NCBI GenBank assembly: GCA_032622095.1
Contig: CP136063.1
Span: 80,143,980-80,207,979 of the forward strand
Direction: 5' to 3'
DNA: 64,000 nucleotides
Origin: Siphonodentalium dalli
Taxonomy: Eukaryota > Mollusca > Scaphopoda > Gadilida > Siphonodentaliidae
Shown here: positions 55,706-64,000 of the stretch, in pieces
How the letters are laid out: each line of letters starts with the position of its first letter
Position numbering within the stretch: position 1 is the first letter of the stretch
Translations under genes and position numbers: made by a program
The notes under the pieces: model-generated
Databases searched by the model: none
What the model was told of the DNA's origin: nothing
The model's input: the letters and a program-made list of their open reading frames with translations, nothing else

Positions 55706-56655
55706 TGTACCGGTATAATTATGTCTACATATATCATACATGCATGGTCCCATCATTGACCTCGTATATAATTATACGAATATTATGTGCTTTCCAATAA
55801 GTAGGTGATATGCTTTCAAATAGTTTGGGTGGACATCACACAAAGATGCTCGGTTGCCATTGCAACCGTTTTCGAAAATCCAGGAACAATTTGTTATTAT
55901 TGAGTAAACTTAAGAGATTTTTCGTCGAAATGTAACTGGCGGTTTCTTTCAACGGGAACTAAATAGAAATCCCATCTCATTTGGGAATTTACTTTTTAGC
56001 ATACAACCGGTCTTGGAAGCAGTACACTTTTTTTTATCATGAGTCAGTTTCCATGGCCGTTGGTAAAATGAGCTTTTACTGATTACAATAACCTTCTTTT
56101 TTGTGAATATGTGTAATTCGCGTTGTCTCAAAATGTTTATCGGTTATTTCAGTGAAGCAATTCAGTTTCCATGACAACTATACAGTCGAAAATATTCCTC
56201 AAATGGCCGTTTTGACCAAAAATTAAATCATCCATTATCAATCACGAATGAAGGGTACTACCGGTATCATTATACCATATATAGTCACGTGATCATAATT
56301 TCTTCTATATATACGGCAAAATTGCTCATGAATTTTACAAACAGAACCAAAAAAAAAGGCATTTAATAACATATATATTTCAATGTTCCTGTTTGTGACA
56401 TGTTATCATTAAATTCCACCATGTATATACTATCTTGTTCGGGGAAATATGTTGCAACGTCGGACAAAAGGATCGAAATATTTGGGAGGACGGGTGACGT
56501 ATATTTCTGCTCTAATGTTCGTATATCATCAAAGTTCAAACTGCTTGATACAAGTTCAAATATAAAGATGCAATAACAACAGCAGGAAAGTGCTTCTAAA
56601 CATCAGAGCTTACATAATGATCTCAACATTGGTTATATTATGGAACGCCATAGCT
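55706..56655. other. intron sequence without recognised features
   Basis: No repeat unit, gene or inverted repeat was recognised. Short frames here have no protein-like character. Confidence 0.4.
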
Positions 56656-56936
56656 GCCTTATGCGCTTATGGTGATACTTTGTTATTACACGATCATATT
56701 ATCATTACATAATGATACTTTACCATGGCATTATGACCATGGTACTTTACAATTACATGGTGATACGTTACCATTACGTGATGGTACTTGAACATTGCGT
56801 GATGATATACTTTACCATTGTGTGATGATATACTTTACCATTACAGCACGCATGATATTCTATCATTACATGATGGTACATTATCATTACATGATGATGA
56901 TACCTTATCATTAGGCGATAATACTTCATCATTATA

Positions 56937-57086
56937 CAGTTATCGCATTGTTTCGAGGTTGACACGAGGAATTGTGAAACCCGATTAAGTCAATATTCAC
57001 CAAGGCCGTAGAGGTGAATATTGGCTTCCGAGGGCTGACAATTCCTCCGTTTTCCTCGTGTCAACCAAGAAACAATGCGATAACTG
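56937..57086. mobile_element. 150-bp palindromic MITE
   Basis: CAGTTATCGCATTGTTTC (56937-56954) is exactly inverted at 57069-57086. The arms continue with GGTTGACACGAGGA / TCCTCGTGTCAACC and an inner CAATATTCACC / GGTGAATATTG stem. It forms one nearly continuous hairpin. Confidence 0.75.
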
Positions 57087-57179
57087 TTTTATTATATGAA
57101 ACGCGCTTTGATTGGACAAGACGTTGTGACGTTGAACGTCGCTGGAAAACCTGATCAATTTTCAGGTCTGATAATAAGT

Positions 57180-57655
57180 TTCTGACTTTATAAACTCAAA
57201 ATTTTGACTTTTTATCTCAAAATTTCGACTTTCTAAGTCAAAATTTTGACTTTATAAACTCAAAATTTTAACTTTTTATCTCAATATTTTGACTTTCAAA
57301 GTCAAAATTTTGACTTTTTATCTAAATATTTTGACTTTCAAACTCAAAATTTTGATTTTCTAAGTCAAAATTTTGACTTTCAAAGTCAAAATTTTGACTT
57401 TTTAGAATTTTTTAAAAATAGAATCACTCTGCTTATTCTATTTTTAGAAAATTCTAAAATGTAAAAATTTTGACTTTGAAAGTCAAAATTTTTAGATGAA
57501 AAGTCAAAATTATGACTTTGAAAGTCAAAATTTTGACTTAGAAAGTCGAAATTTCGAGATAAAAAGTCAAAATTTTGAGTTTGAAAGTCAAAATATTGAG
57601 ATAAAAAGTCAAAATTTTGAGTTTATATAAAGTCAAAATTTTGACTTTATTTTTT
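57180..57655. repeat. palindromic array of AAAGTCAAAATTTTGACTTT
   Basis: The 20-base self-complementary unit and variants (TATAAACTCAAAATTTTGAC, TTTATCTCAAAATTTCGAC) are repeated on both sides of a centre at about 57428. The halves are inverted relative to each other, and the centre is AGAATTTTTTAAAAATAGAAT / ATTCTATTTTTAGAAAATTCT around CACTCTGCTT (shown approximately). Both the units and the whole array can therefore fold. Confidence 0.8.
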
Positions 57656-58235
57656 TTCTACCATGTCCCGAATACGCTTCCGTATTATCACTTACATGAT
57701 GATACTTTATCATTACGTAATGATACTTTACCATGCTATGATCGATGCTACTGTATCATTGCCTGATAATACTTTATCATTAGGTGAAGATATATACTTT
57801 ATCATTATATGATGATACTTTATCATTACGTGGTGAAACTTTATCATGACATGGTGATACTTTATCATTGCATGATTGTACTTTATCATTACATGATTGT
57901 ACTTTATCATTACATGATGATACTTTATCATTACGCGATGATACTTTATCATGGCATGTGATATATACTTTGATACATTTCATGATTGTACTTTATCATT
58001 ATACGATAATACTTTATCGTGGCATGCTGACACTTGGTCTTTATATGGTGATACCTTATAATTACATGAAGATACTTTATCATGGCGTGATGATATGTTA
58101 TTATGCCATGATGGTACGTGACGCAACTTTGAAAGCGTATATTTTTGCAGAGGATAATGAAGTGGCCTGCCAAATAAACCTTTTTAAATTAAAATGCAAT
58201 CATGGACTTCATCGTAACTATGGCTAATATGTTAA

Positions 58236-58714
58236 AGGTACTCAATCCGAACAGAGGGTCCCCATCTCAACAGATTCCAACAACAACAATCCGATCAGAG
58301 GGTCCTATATTACTATTTCTTTGGCTTTGGGGGTAAAAGATATTTGATTCGAGTCGAGGAACCCATCAAACAAAGCTCAGAGTTATTAGATATTGATTTT
58401 TGAAATTTGTTATTTTCTCGAGATGAGTACTAATAATTGCCGTCAATTTCGTAACCTGCTCGAGATGTGTACACCAACACACTATTCAAACAGACAAGGA
58501 TTGATAACTCTAAAATCAAGTGGTAATAATAACGCAATTTTGACTGTGTTCTGGACCAGAAAGTATTCCCGATAATGAAAAATAATAGATTTCTAAAATC
58601 GATATCTAACAAATATGAGCTTTGATCGGTGACTTCCTCGACTCGAATCAAATATTTTTTTACCCCCGAAGCCATTGAAATAGTAATTGAGAGGAGTTTT
58701 ATCGGATTGAGTAC
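58236..58714. mobile_element. TTAA MITE, family 2, copy E
   Basis: Opposite orientation to copy D. The left end is TTAA (58232-58235) plus AGGTACTCAATCCGA. The right end reads TCGGATTGAGTAC and then diverges, so the second TTAA is lost. The interior shares TTTGATTCGAGTCGAGGAA and AATCAAGTGGTAATAATAAC with copy D. It lies in intron 1 of the ankyrin gene. Confidence 0.7.
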
Positions 58715-59136
58715 AGTAGAATGGAATGGAGCATGGAATTAACATATACAAACGATGGAATAGGATACACAATTACTCGAGAGACTTTTATACATAGCTT
58801 TACTTACCAACCAATATTTACAGTACATAAACTGTCGACCAATCGTCGAATATGTTCCTACTTTCAATATGGTGACCATCATTTGGAAAATGTCCAACCA
58901 CAATGGGTGTTGGAATTTTCCGACAGTTGCGATGTAAAATTTGAGTTATCAGTTGAAAAACTACAACTCAAGAGGGAGCAAATGAAATTTCACAAAGTTA
59001 GGAACTCTGAATACTTTATACTCGTCATTGGGCTAGGATGGTACTGGTCTCAGACCAATCAATGTTGACCTGTAATGTGTATGGACTGTTTTCTGCTCAT
59101 CTTAACAAATTGCTAGATATTCGATATTATTTGCAG

Positions 59137-59373
59137 ATAAAACTCGTTCTCGAGAATCCAAAATGCGACGCAAATTGCAAGAACGACCAACAGGAAACCG
59201 CTTTGATGGTTTGTTTGACCTCCATAAAGGAAAGCGTGAAAAGGAAAGAGCTGATTGGACTCCTTCTGAAAAGAGGGTGTGATGTCAATAGTCAGAATAA
59301 AAAGGGACAAATTGCCCTAATGTATGGGTGCGTGCTGGGGCAGACGGATTCTATCAGTTTGATTCTAGATGAT
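59137..59373 (+). CDS. ankyrin-repeat (ANKRD34-like) gene, exon 2
   Basis: Acceptor TATTTGCAG|ATA and donor GAT|GTAAGT bound 79 codons in phase 0. The exon encodes the end of a first repeat (IKLVLENPKCDANCKNDQQE, then TALMVCLTSIKESVKRKEL) and a second repeat (IGLLLKRGCDVNSQNKKGQI, then ALMYGCVLGQTDSISLILDD). TALM..C, LLL..G.DVN.Q.K.G and ALM.GC match the ankyrin consensus in the variant typical of ANKRD34 proteins, which have an extended loop after the first TALMVAC motif. The ANKRD34 assignment is recognition from motif layout, not from a search. Confidence 0.8.
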
Positions 59374-59474
59374 GTAAGTATCCACATATACAAGTATTTA
59401 GAAACCGTTTCTCTAATTACAAGGATTGATGTAAATATTAGTGTTAAATGAATTAATCGCAAACTTGGATTTAA

Positions 59475-59936
59475 TGGTACTCAGTCCGATCAGACGGTCC
59501 CCATATCAACAAGATACAACAACAACTACATTTCTTCAAAATAGCTTTAGTTACCAGAATCGATTAATTGCAACAAAATAATGCTAACCACTGTCAACTA
59601 TATATGGTATTAAATTTCCCAAAAACATGTTATTTATCAACATTTTGTTCAACGAAATATGGTCGTATTATCAATTGAGTATCACGAAATTTGGCCGTAT
59701 TGCTACTTGATTTTAGAGTTACCCATCTTTGTCCGCAATTTTGTCCGAGACCGTCCGTTTGGCGTTTTTCTGAGCCACAAATAATTGCACATCTCGAGAA
59801 ATAACAAACTTCAAAAATCGACATCTGATCACCGTGATATGTGATGGGTGGGTTCCTCGACTCGAATACACATTTTACCCCCCCCCCAAGGCCGAAGAAA
59901 TTGTAATTTAGGAGCGTTAATTCGGATAATACATCT
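59475..59936. mobile_element. TTAA MITE, family 2, diverged copy F
   Basis: TTAA at 59471-59474 and 59937-59940 flank TGGTACTCAGTCCGATC...TTCGGATAATACATCT, degenerate versions of the family-2 ends. Interior landmarks (TTGATTTTAGAGTTACCCAT, GGTTCCTCGACTCGAAT) are shared. A C9 run lies at about 59879. It is in intron 2. Confidence 0.6.
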
Positions 59937-59949
59937 TTAATTGGTCTCT

Positions 59950-60985
59950 TTTATAGGCAATGGTGGTTTAAACATATTTATTCGCCATATATGCATATAA
60001 ATACATACAGTCGGCAACGGGATTGAAGAACAAGTGCGGGCCACTTATATGTTACTTCTCTCCCGATCACCATACACTCAAGTGATAGGCAATGGTGAAA
60101 CGGCTTCCGTTAAAAACGTCATATATGGTACAGTTATTCACCATGTTTTGAGTTTTTCCCCAAAACAGCAATTGAGGTCAGTAATATAGGAACAAAAATC
60201 CAGTTAATGAGGTTATTGTGTGGGTCATATGCATAGCGGAAACGATGAGTTATGCAAAAACCATGTTTGTGGTATACTGTAGTATACTATCAACAATATG
60301 TATACGATCTCGTTGATATTGGACAACTGATATTCAATGTGCCACGCTTGTTCAATTTAATTCATTCGAATTCACCCATGGTATCGCTTGGAAAGCAATA
60401 GTTCATCTGATCATAATTGCATATGTTTCTGAAATGTTAATTTCATTTTTTGCCAAGCTATGGGTCTGATCTTGGGCGGCAGTTTCGTCCTATGTCCCTA
60501 ATATTGAAAAGAGAGTGTATGTATAGTAGCTTATATATGGTCGGACGTTTGTCGTCGGATCGATAGTTCTTTGTTTAAATAAGCCCGATACTGAACTTTT
60601 GAAGCGTCTATTGAGAAATTCTTCAAAGTTATTACAATATGTCACGAAAACTATAATGTCATGTGCTCTATTCGAACCAAATGACCAAAACCGGATAGAC
60701 CAGAAGCTGACATTGACCCCCTCCCCCGGGCTCACCCCGCAAACTCGACCCATGCACAGGACTTAACTTCACTCAAATCCCGTGCCCGTGTAGACACCTC
60801 GCAAGATGGCGTCCATTATGGCCACCATTGTCAGAGGAGGCATTGGTTTAAACATATTTATTTACCAAAATTATATGGTGGCGGGATTGGAGGACAAGTG
60901 CTAGCCACTTAGGTGGACCTCCTCCCACGAAGGAGGTATTACGTCAGTTAAATTTGATCCGTACGTCAGTTAAATTTGATCCGAA
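59950..60985. repeat. two copies of a GGTTTAAACATATTTATT repeat in intron 2
   Basis: GGTTTAAACATATTTATTCG..CGGGATTGAAGAACAAGTG (59965-60045) recurs as GGTTTAAACATATTTATTTA..CGGGATTGGAGGACAAGTG (60848-60905), same direction. Just after the second copy, ACGTCAGTTAAATTTGATCC occurs twice in a row (60942 and 60962). CAAGATGGCGTCC at about 60802 resembles the 308-bp units of the giant palindrome. Confidence 0.6.
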
Positions 60986-61935
60986 GTTTAGAAAGAAATG
61001 TTCTTGAGTGTCAGAAATGTATATATTGTTGTGATGCAAAGAAATAATGCTACTTTACGAGGAAATATGCAAATCCCCCTCCAAAGATGACTGCCAAAAT
61101 GGCCACAGAAATGGAAAACTCGGTATTTGGAAAATTGTGGAATGTCTCCCTATATTTCATGTTAAGCGGCCATTTGAACACTGAAATGTGTCATTATCTG
61201 AGTGCCAACTCCCCCGTATCTCAAATTTAATTTAAAGAAAGGGATAGAAATTTTCCCCCTAAACAAGTTTAAAAGAACTTTGGGATTCTAATGATGTTTT
61301 AAAAGGAAATTAGTAGAACTAATTTACATAAATTATAAAATATTAGTGATGTTTCCGATAAGCATGAAATATTGGTGAAAACGAATGCGAGGACAAGAAT
61401 ATTATTTTTGAGTATATGAAGACCCCGGCTAGCGGAATGCTTCGCGTTACTTTCAAATATATATTTTCAGTATATTTATAGGAGTTGTTTACTAGTAAAG
61501 TTTCAGAGAGCATAAATAAACGGCATTGTTCTGCTCAACCGCAGTCTGGAGTAAACTACATACCCACATATAAATAGTGGGTCTGATGACCTTTCGTATA
61601 GTTTTCATTTCCCAACCCTGGGATTCCACGTCAGTAGCACCAATCGTAACTCACTATTAGTAGCACAAAGATAAAGAAGTTCAATCGAAACGATTAACTT
61701 GGTGCCATGTGACGTAATTCGGGGGAACACCACAAGCCTTCCAGAAACGAAAAGTTTGCGGGAATACTATAGACTCAGTATCCGTATCCATTGGAGTGTA
61801 TGTTTGCAAAGTTTGGCTCAACCCGAGATGGTGAATGTATAAACTTGACGATAATTCTTAAAAAATCAACATAAAAATCAAATTAATTTATAATACAAAA
61901 CTATATATCTCATGAAGTCGTATTTTTTTTTATAA
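60986..61935. other. intron 2 sequence without recognised features
   Basis: No gene or repeat unit was found. Confidence 0.4.
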
Positions 61936-61943
61936 ACCTTCTT

Positions 61944-62032
61944 GTGTACTTATATGCATGCCTAATGTACCTATATGCATGTCTAATGTACTTATATGCA
62001 TGCCTAATGTACTTATATGAATGCCACATGAA
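61944..62032. repeat. 20-bp minisatellite
   Basis: GTACTTATATGCATGCCTAA and variants, four to five units. ATGCAT within the unit is self-complementary. Confidence 0.85.
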
Positions 62033-62445
62033 TATATAGGAATCACTATAACATATATGTCCTAAAGAAATTCTTGATATTGCCATTACATAAAATTCGT
62101 TAATAGATTATAGCATGGCATGATGGCATGCATACAATTATTAATTTAAAAAATTGAACGTCGAGGAAAAGTAAACATGTCAACTGAAATAAACTTCCCA
62201 CGATACTATACCAAGAAATGTTTGTGCAATATTATACTGACTTAATAATACAGACTGCACAAAGATGATATTGAGTTATAAAACATTATAAATATTTACA
62301 CAAATAACAATGTCAATGACTGTTGACATGTTACCAGGTTGTAGAGATTCATAATTAAAATCTACAAGCTATATGTCGACTTCGTTTATGCTAAGCTAAA
62401 TTATGCCAATAACAGTCCATCATATCTGTTTTTTCTAATTGTCAG

Positions 62446-63906
62446 GCTAAAGCAGATATCAACCTTGCAGATAACGAGGGCAATACAGCCCTGCTATACG
62501 CATGTGCCACAGCGAATACCTCTTCCGTGAAGAGCTTTCTGGACAAATGTGTTGCAAAGAAGAAAGAAGTGGATGTTTCAAGAGAGAATGTTGATGGCAT
62601 GACTGCTTTACACTTTGCCAAAGTTGGCTCTAACGGTCTTCTGGAAACTGTTGCCAAAGCAACGGGAGGAAAAATCAAATTTGAAAGTGAACCGCCAACA
62701 GAGAGAATAAAGGCTTCGAACGTGTTCGCTCTGATAGACGAAATTAAATTTAGTGCTGGACAAAAATCTTCTAGTTCTGCCACTAGCACAACTACTAAAC
62801 CCATAAACGGAACTGTTAGACCGGGGGCAACAACAAAACCCCCATCACCCGCGCCCGGTAAAATTGCGGCTGCAGCAAACGGTACATCGGTTACCAAAAG
62901 TAAAGCGACTGCATCGTCTGTGAAGCCAGGTATTTCCAACCCTAAGCCAACTACAACAGCCGCAAAGCCGGTGGCTGTTAAACCACTTGCTAAAACTCCG
63001 AATAAGCCGGGGTCTTCACCAATGCCAAATACAACTGCTTCAAAGGGTAGGCCCCAGTCTTCTAAAAGGGAGTTAGAGCCTATATCGCCGAGACCAGAGT
63101 CATCAGTGTCGTCATCGCCGAATGGAGGAGACAAAAAGGATGCCAAAAAATCAGAAACCGATGTGTCTAATAAAACGGAAGGAAAACAAGACGATCAGAA
63201 ACCGGTACCTGCCCCGAGGGCCATGTCGGCGAAACGACCGAAAAGCCGAATGAAATCAGCGCGTAAACGCGATTCGACACAGACAACACCCGCGTCAGGT
63301 GATGAGGATTCGGAGTATGAAGTAGACGAGGAGGAGATGGATGATTTGTTCGCTTCGCTGCGAGAATGTGCCAAGGAAATAAAGGATCTACACGCCGCTA
63401 TACCGGACAAAGAAAATGCCGCCGAGGTCAAGAGGACAGAAAAGGGTCACGGTAAACATAAGGATAATAAGGATAAGACTGTATCAGCTAAACCTTTGTC
63501 CGAAAGAATTAAAGAGGGGCAGGAACGAAAGAAGGAAAAACGGGAGGCGTCAAAAACTAAGCTGTTGATACCAAAGTTCAGAACAACTAAAAACTCTTTG
63601 AGGTCGGAGACCGCGAACTACGATACGACTAAATCTGTAGCCGAGGCGGCGAAATCTGGAGGAGTCGGAAAGTACGTTTATGTGTCTGATGATGAGGGTG
63701 GTGAGGATGATTCCGATGATTCTACTGATTCCGATGCGGCAGCCGCTCCAGAAAATCCAGCACGGGCGAATGCCGATGGTAAAGTGCTGACACCACACGG
63801 CAAACTAATTCCTCTGCCCAATATAACGAGCAAGGCTTCGAACACACAAATGCATCATCCGGCACCGTCACTCGAGATAGGGAAGAAACAGTCCTACCAA
63901 AAATAA
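62446..63906 (+). CDS. ankyrin-repeat (ANKRD34-like) gene, exon 3 (terminal)
   Basis: Acceptor TTTTTTCTAATTGTCAG|GCT in phase 0; stop TAA at 63904. It encodes 486 residues. Repeats three and four come first (AKADINLADNEGNTALLYAC and VDGMTALHFAKVGSNGLLET). Then follow a long Ser/Thr/Pro/Lys-rich disordered part, an acidic segment (DSEYEVDEEEMDDLF) with the helix LRECAKEIKDLHAAI, a very basic stretch (KEGQERKKEKREASK) and a second acidic stretch (DDEGGEDDSDDSTDSD). With exons 1 and 2 the protein would be 581 aa. Vertebrate ANKRD34 proteins likewise pair N-terminal ankyrin repeats with a disordered tail. Codon use and GC content are higher than in flanking DNA. The biochemical role is unknown; ankyrin repeats bind proteins. 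Confidence 0.8.
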   Translation, partial: AKADINLADNEGNTALLYACATANTSSVKSFLDKCVAKKKEVDVSRENVDGMTALHFAKVGSNGLLETVAKATGGKIKFESEPPTERIKASNVFALIDEIKFSAGQKSSSSATSTTTKPINGTVRPGATTKPPSPAPGKIAAAANGTSVTKSKATASSVKPGISNPKPTTTAAKPVAVKPLAKTPNKPGSSPMPNTTASKGRPQSSKRELEPISPRPESSVSSSPNGGDKKDAKKSETDVSNKTEGKQDDQKPVPAPRAMSAKRPKSRMKSARKRDSTQTTPASGDEDSEYEVDEEEMDDLFASLRECAKEIKDLHAAIPDKENAAEVKRTEKGHGKHKDNKDKTVSAKPLSERIKEGQERKKEKREASKTKLLIPKFRTTKNSLRSETANYDTTKSVAEAAKSGGVGKYVYVSDDEGGEDDSDDSTDSDAAAAPENPARANADGKVLTPHGKLIPLPNITSKASNTQMHHPAPSLEIGKKQSYQK

Positions 63907-64000
63907 CGACAGCAAAGTCAAAATTGTGAGTTCCGTAGCGGTTTGAAATGCGCTACGCTAACCATCTATCGTTTCTGCGCGCACCCTGATTACACGAAAA
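63907..64000 (+). other. 3' UTR start of the ankyrin gene
   Basis: Sequence after the TAA to the window edge; no AATAAA signal is reached. Confidence 0.4.

Larger units (their letters stand above)
56660..58115. repeat. GATGATACTTTATCATTAC minisatellite, split by a palindromic insert
   Basis: A unit of 20-22 bp near GATGATACTTTATCATTACA repeats irregularly at 56660-56935 and again at 57690-58115 in the same orientation. Each unit contains TGATAC...TATCA, an internal palindrome. The intervening 56937-57670 is a different, highly palindromic sequence, so the array appears to have been interrupted by an insertion. Confidence 0.75.

Noticed and set aside
57728-57983. Repetitive HDKVSS/MIKYHH frames
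   Set aside because: Products of the GATGATACTTTATCATTAC minisatellite in two frames.
58721-59068. 115-aa frame just before exon 2
   Set aside because: Starts at the edge of a MITE, has no domain and no splice sites compatible with the gene model.
62442-63146. 234-aa minus-strand frame
   Set aside because: Antisense to exon 3 of the ankyrin gene; arises from its GC-rich codon pattern.

Overview
The window is AT-rich metazoan (invertebrate) nuclear DNA. A host gene with GT-AG introns, several animal LINE families, hAT and TTAA-targeting elements, and a very high density of inverted and tandem repeats show this. There are no prokaryotic operons. A lophotrochozoan or invertebrate deuterostome would fit, but the species cannot be read from the sequence. 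One host gene is convincing: a three-exon ankyrin-repeat gene (exons at 55098, 59137 and 62446, + strand) that resembles the ANKRD34 family. Almost everything else is mobile or repetitive.

Layout. 1-11.1 kb: foldback and MITE elements, including a pair of piggyBac-like TTAA MITEs inside ACTTAAGT palindromes, a second TTAA MITE family, small satellites, a dead LINE tail, a 1.2-kb element with GCTTAAGC arrays at both ends, and an inverted minisatellite. 12-18.6 kb: a nearly intact LINE. Its ORF1 carries a PHD finger and its endonuclease and RT lie downstream; the ORF1/ORF2 overlap holds a T TTT TTA heptamer in the phase needed for -1 frameshifting. 18.6-21.8 kb: dispersed repeats and a minus-strand LINE remnant.

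21.8-41 kb: a tandem-repeat element interrupted by a 17.3-kb giant palindrome (22324-39649). The palindrome has 6.6-kb arms, a 192-bp spacer, AG...CT ends and a perfect 6-bp target duplication TATGTG. The left arm alone carries a later 3.8-kb DNA transposon with 69-bp perfect TIRs, which in turn holds a decayed hAT with a BED-finger remnant. This palindrome is the most unusual object here: a mobile, apparently non-coding, almost perfect hairpin with Polinton/Maverick-like integration marks.

41-52.7 kb: LINE fragments broken by hAT ends, dispersed repeats and a three-deep nest. An old TIR element (46259-52637) holds a hAT (46675-52247, perfect 8-bp target duplication) whose transposase start is separated from its own 5' end by a LINE (47334-51791). 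That LINE has an intact ORF2 and a 5' inversion typical of twin priming. 52.7-64 kb: another copy of the TTAA MITE block, then the ankyrin gene, whose two introns are filled with foldback elements, minisatellites and TTAA MITEs.
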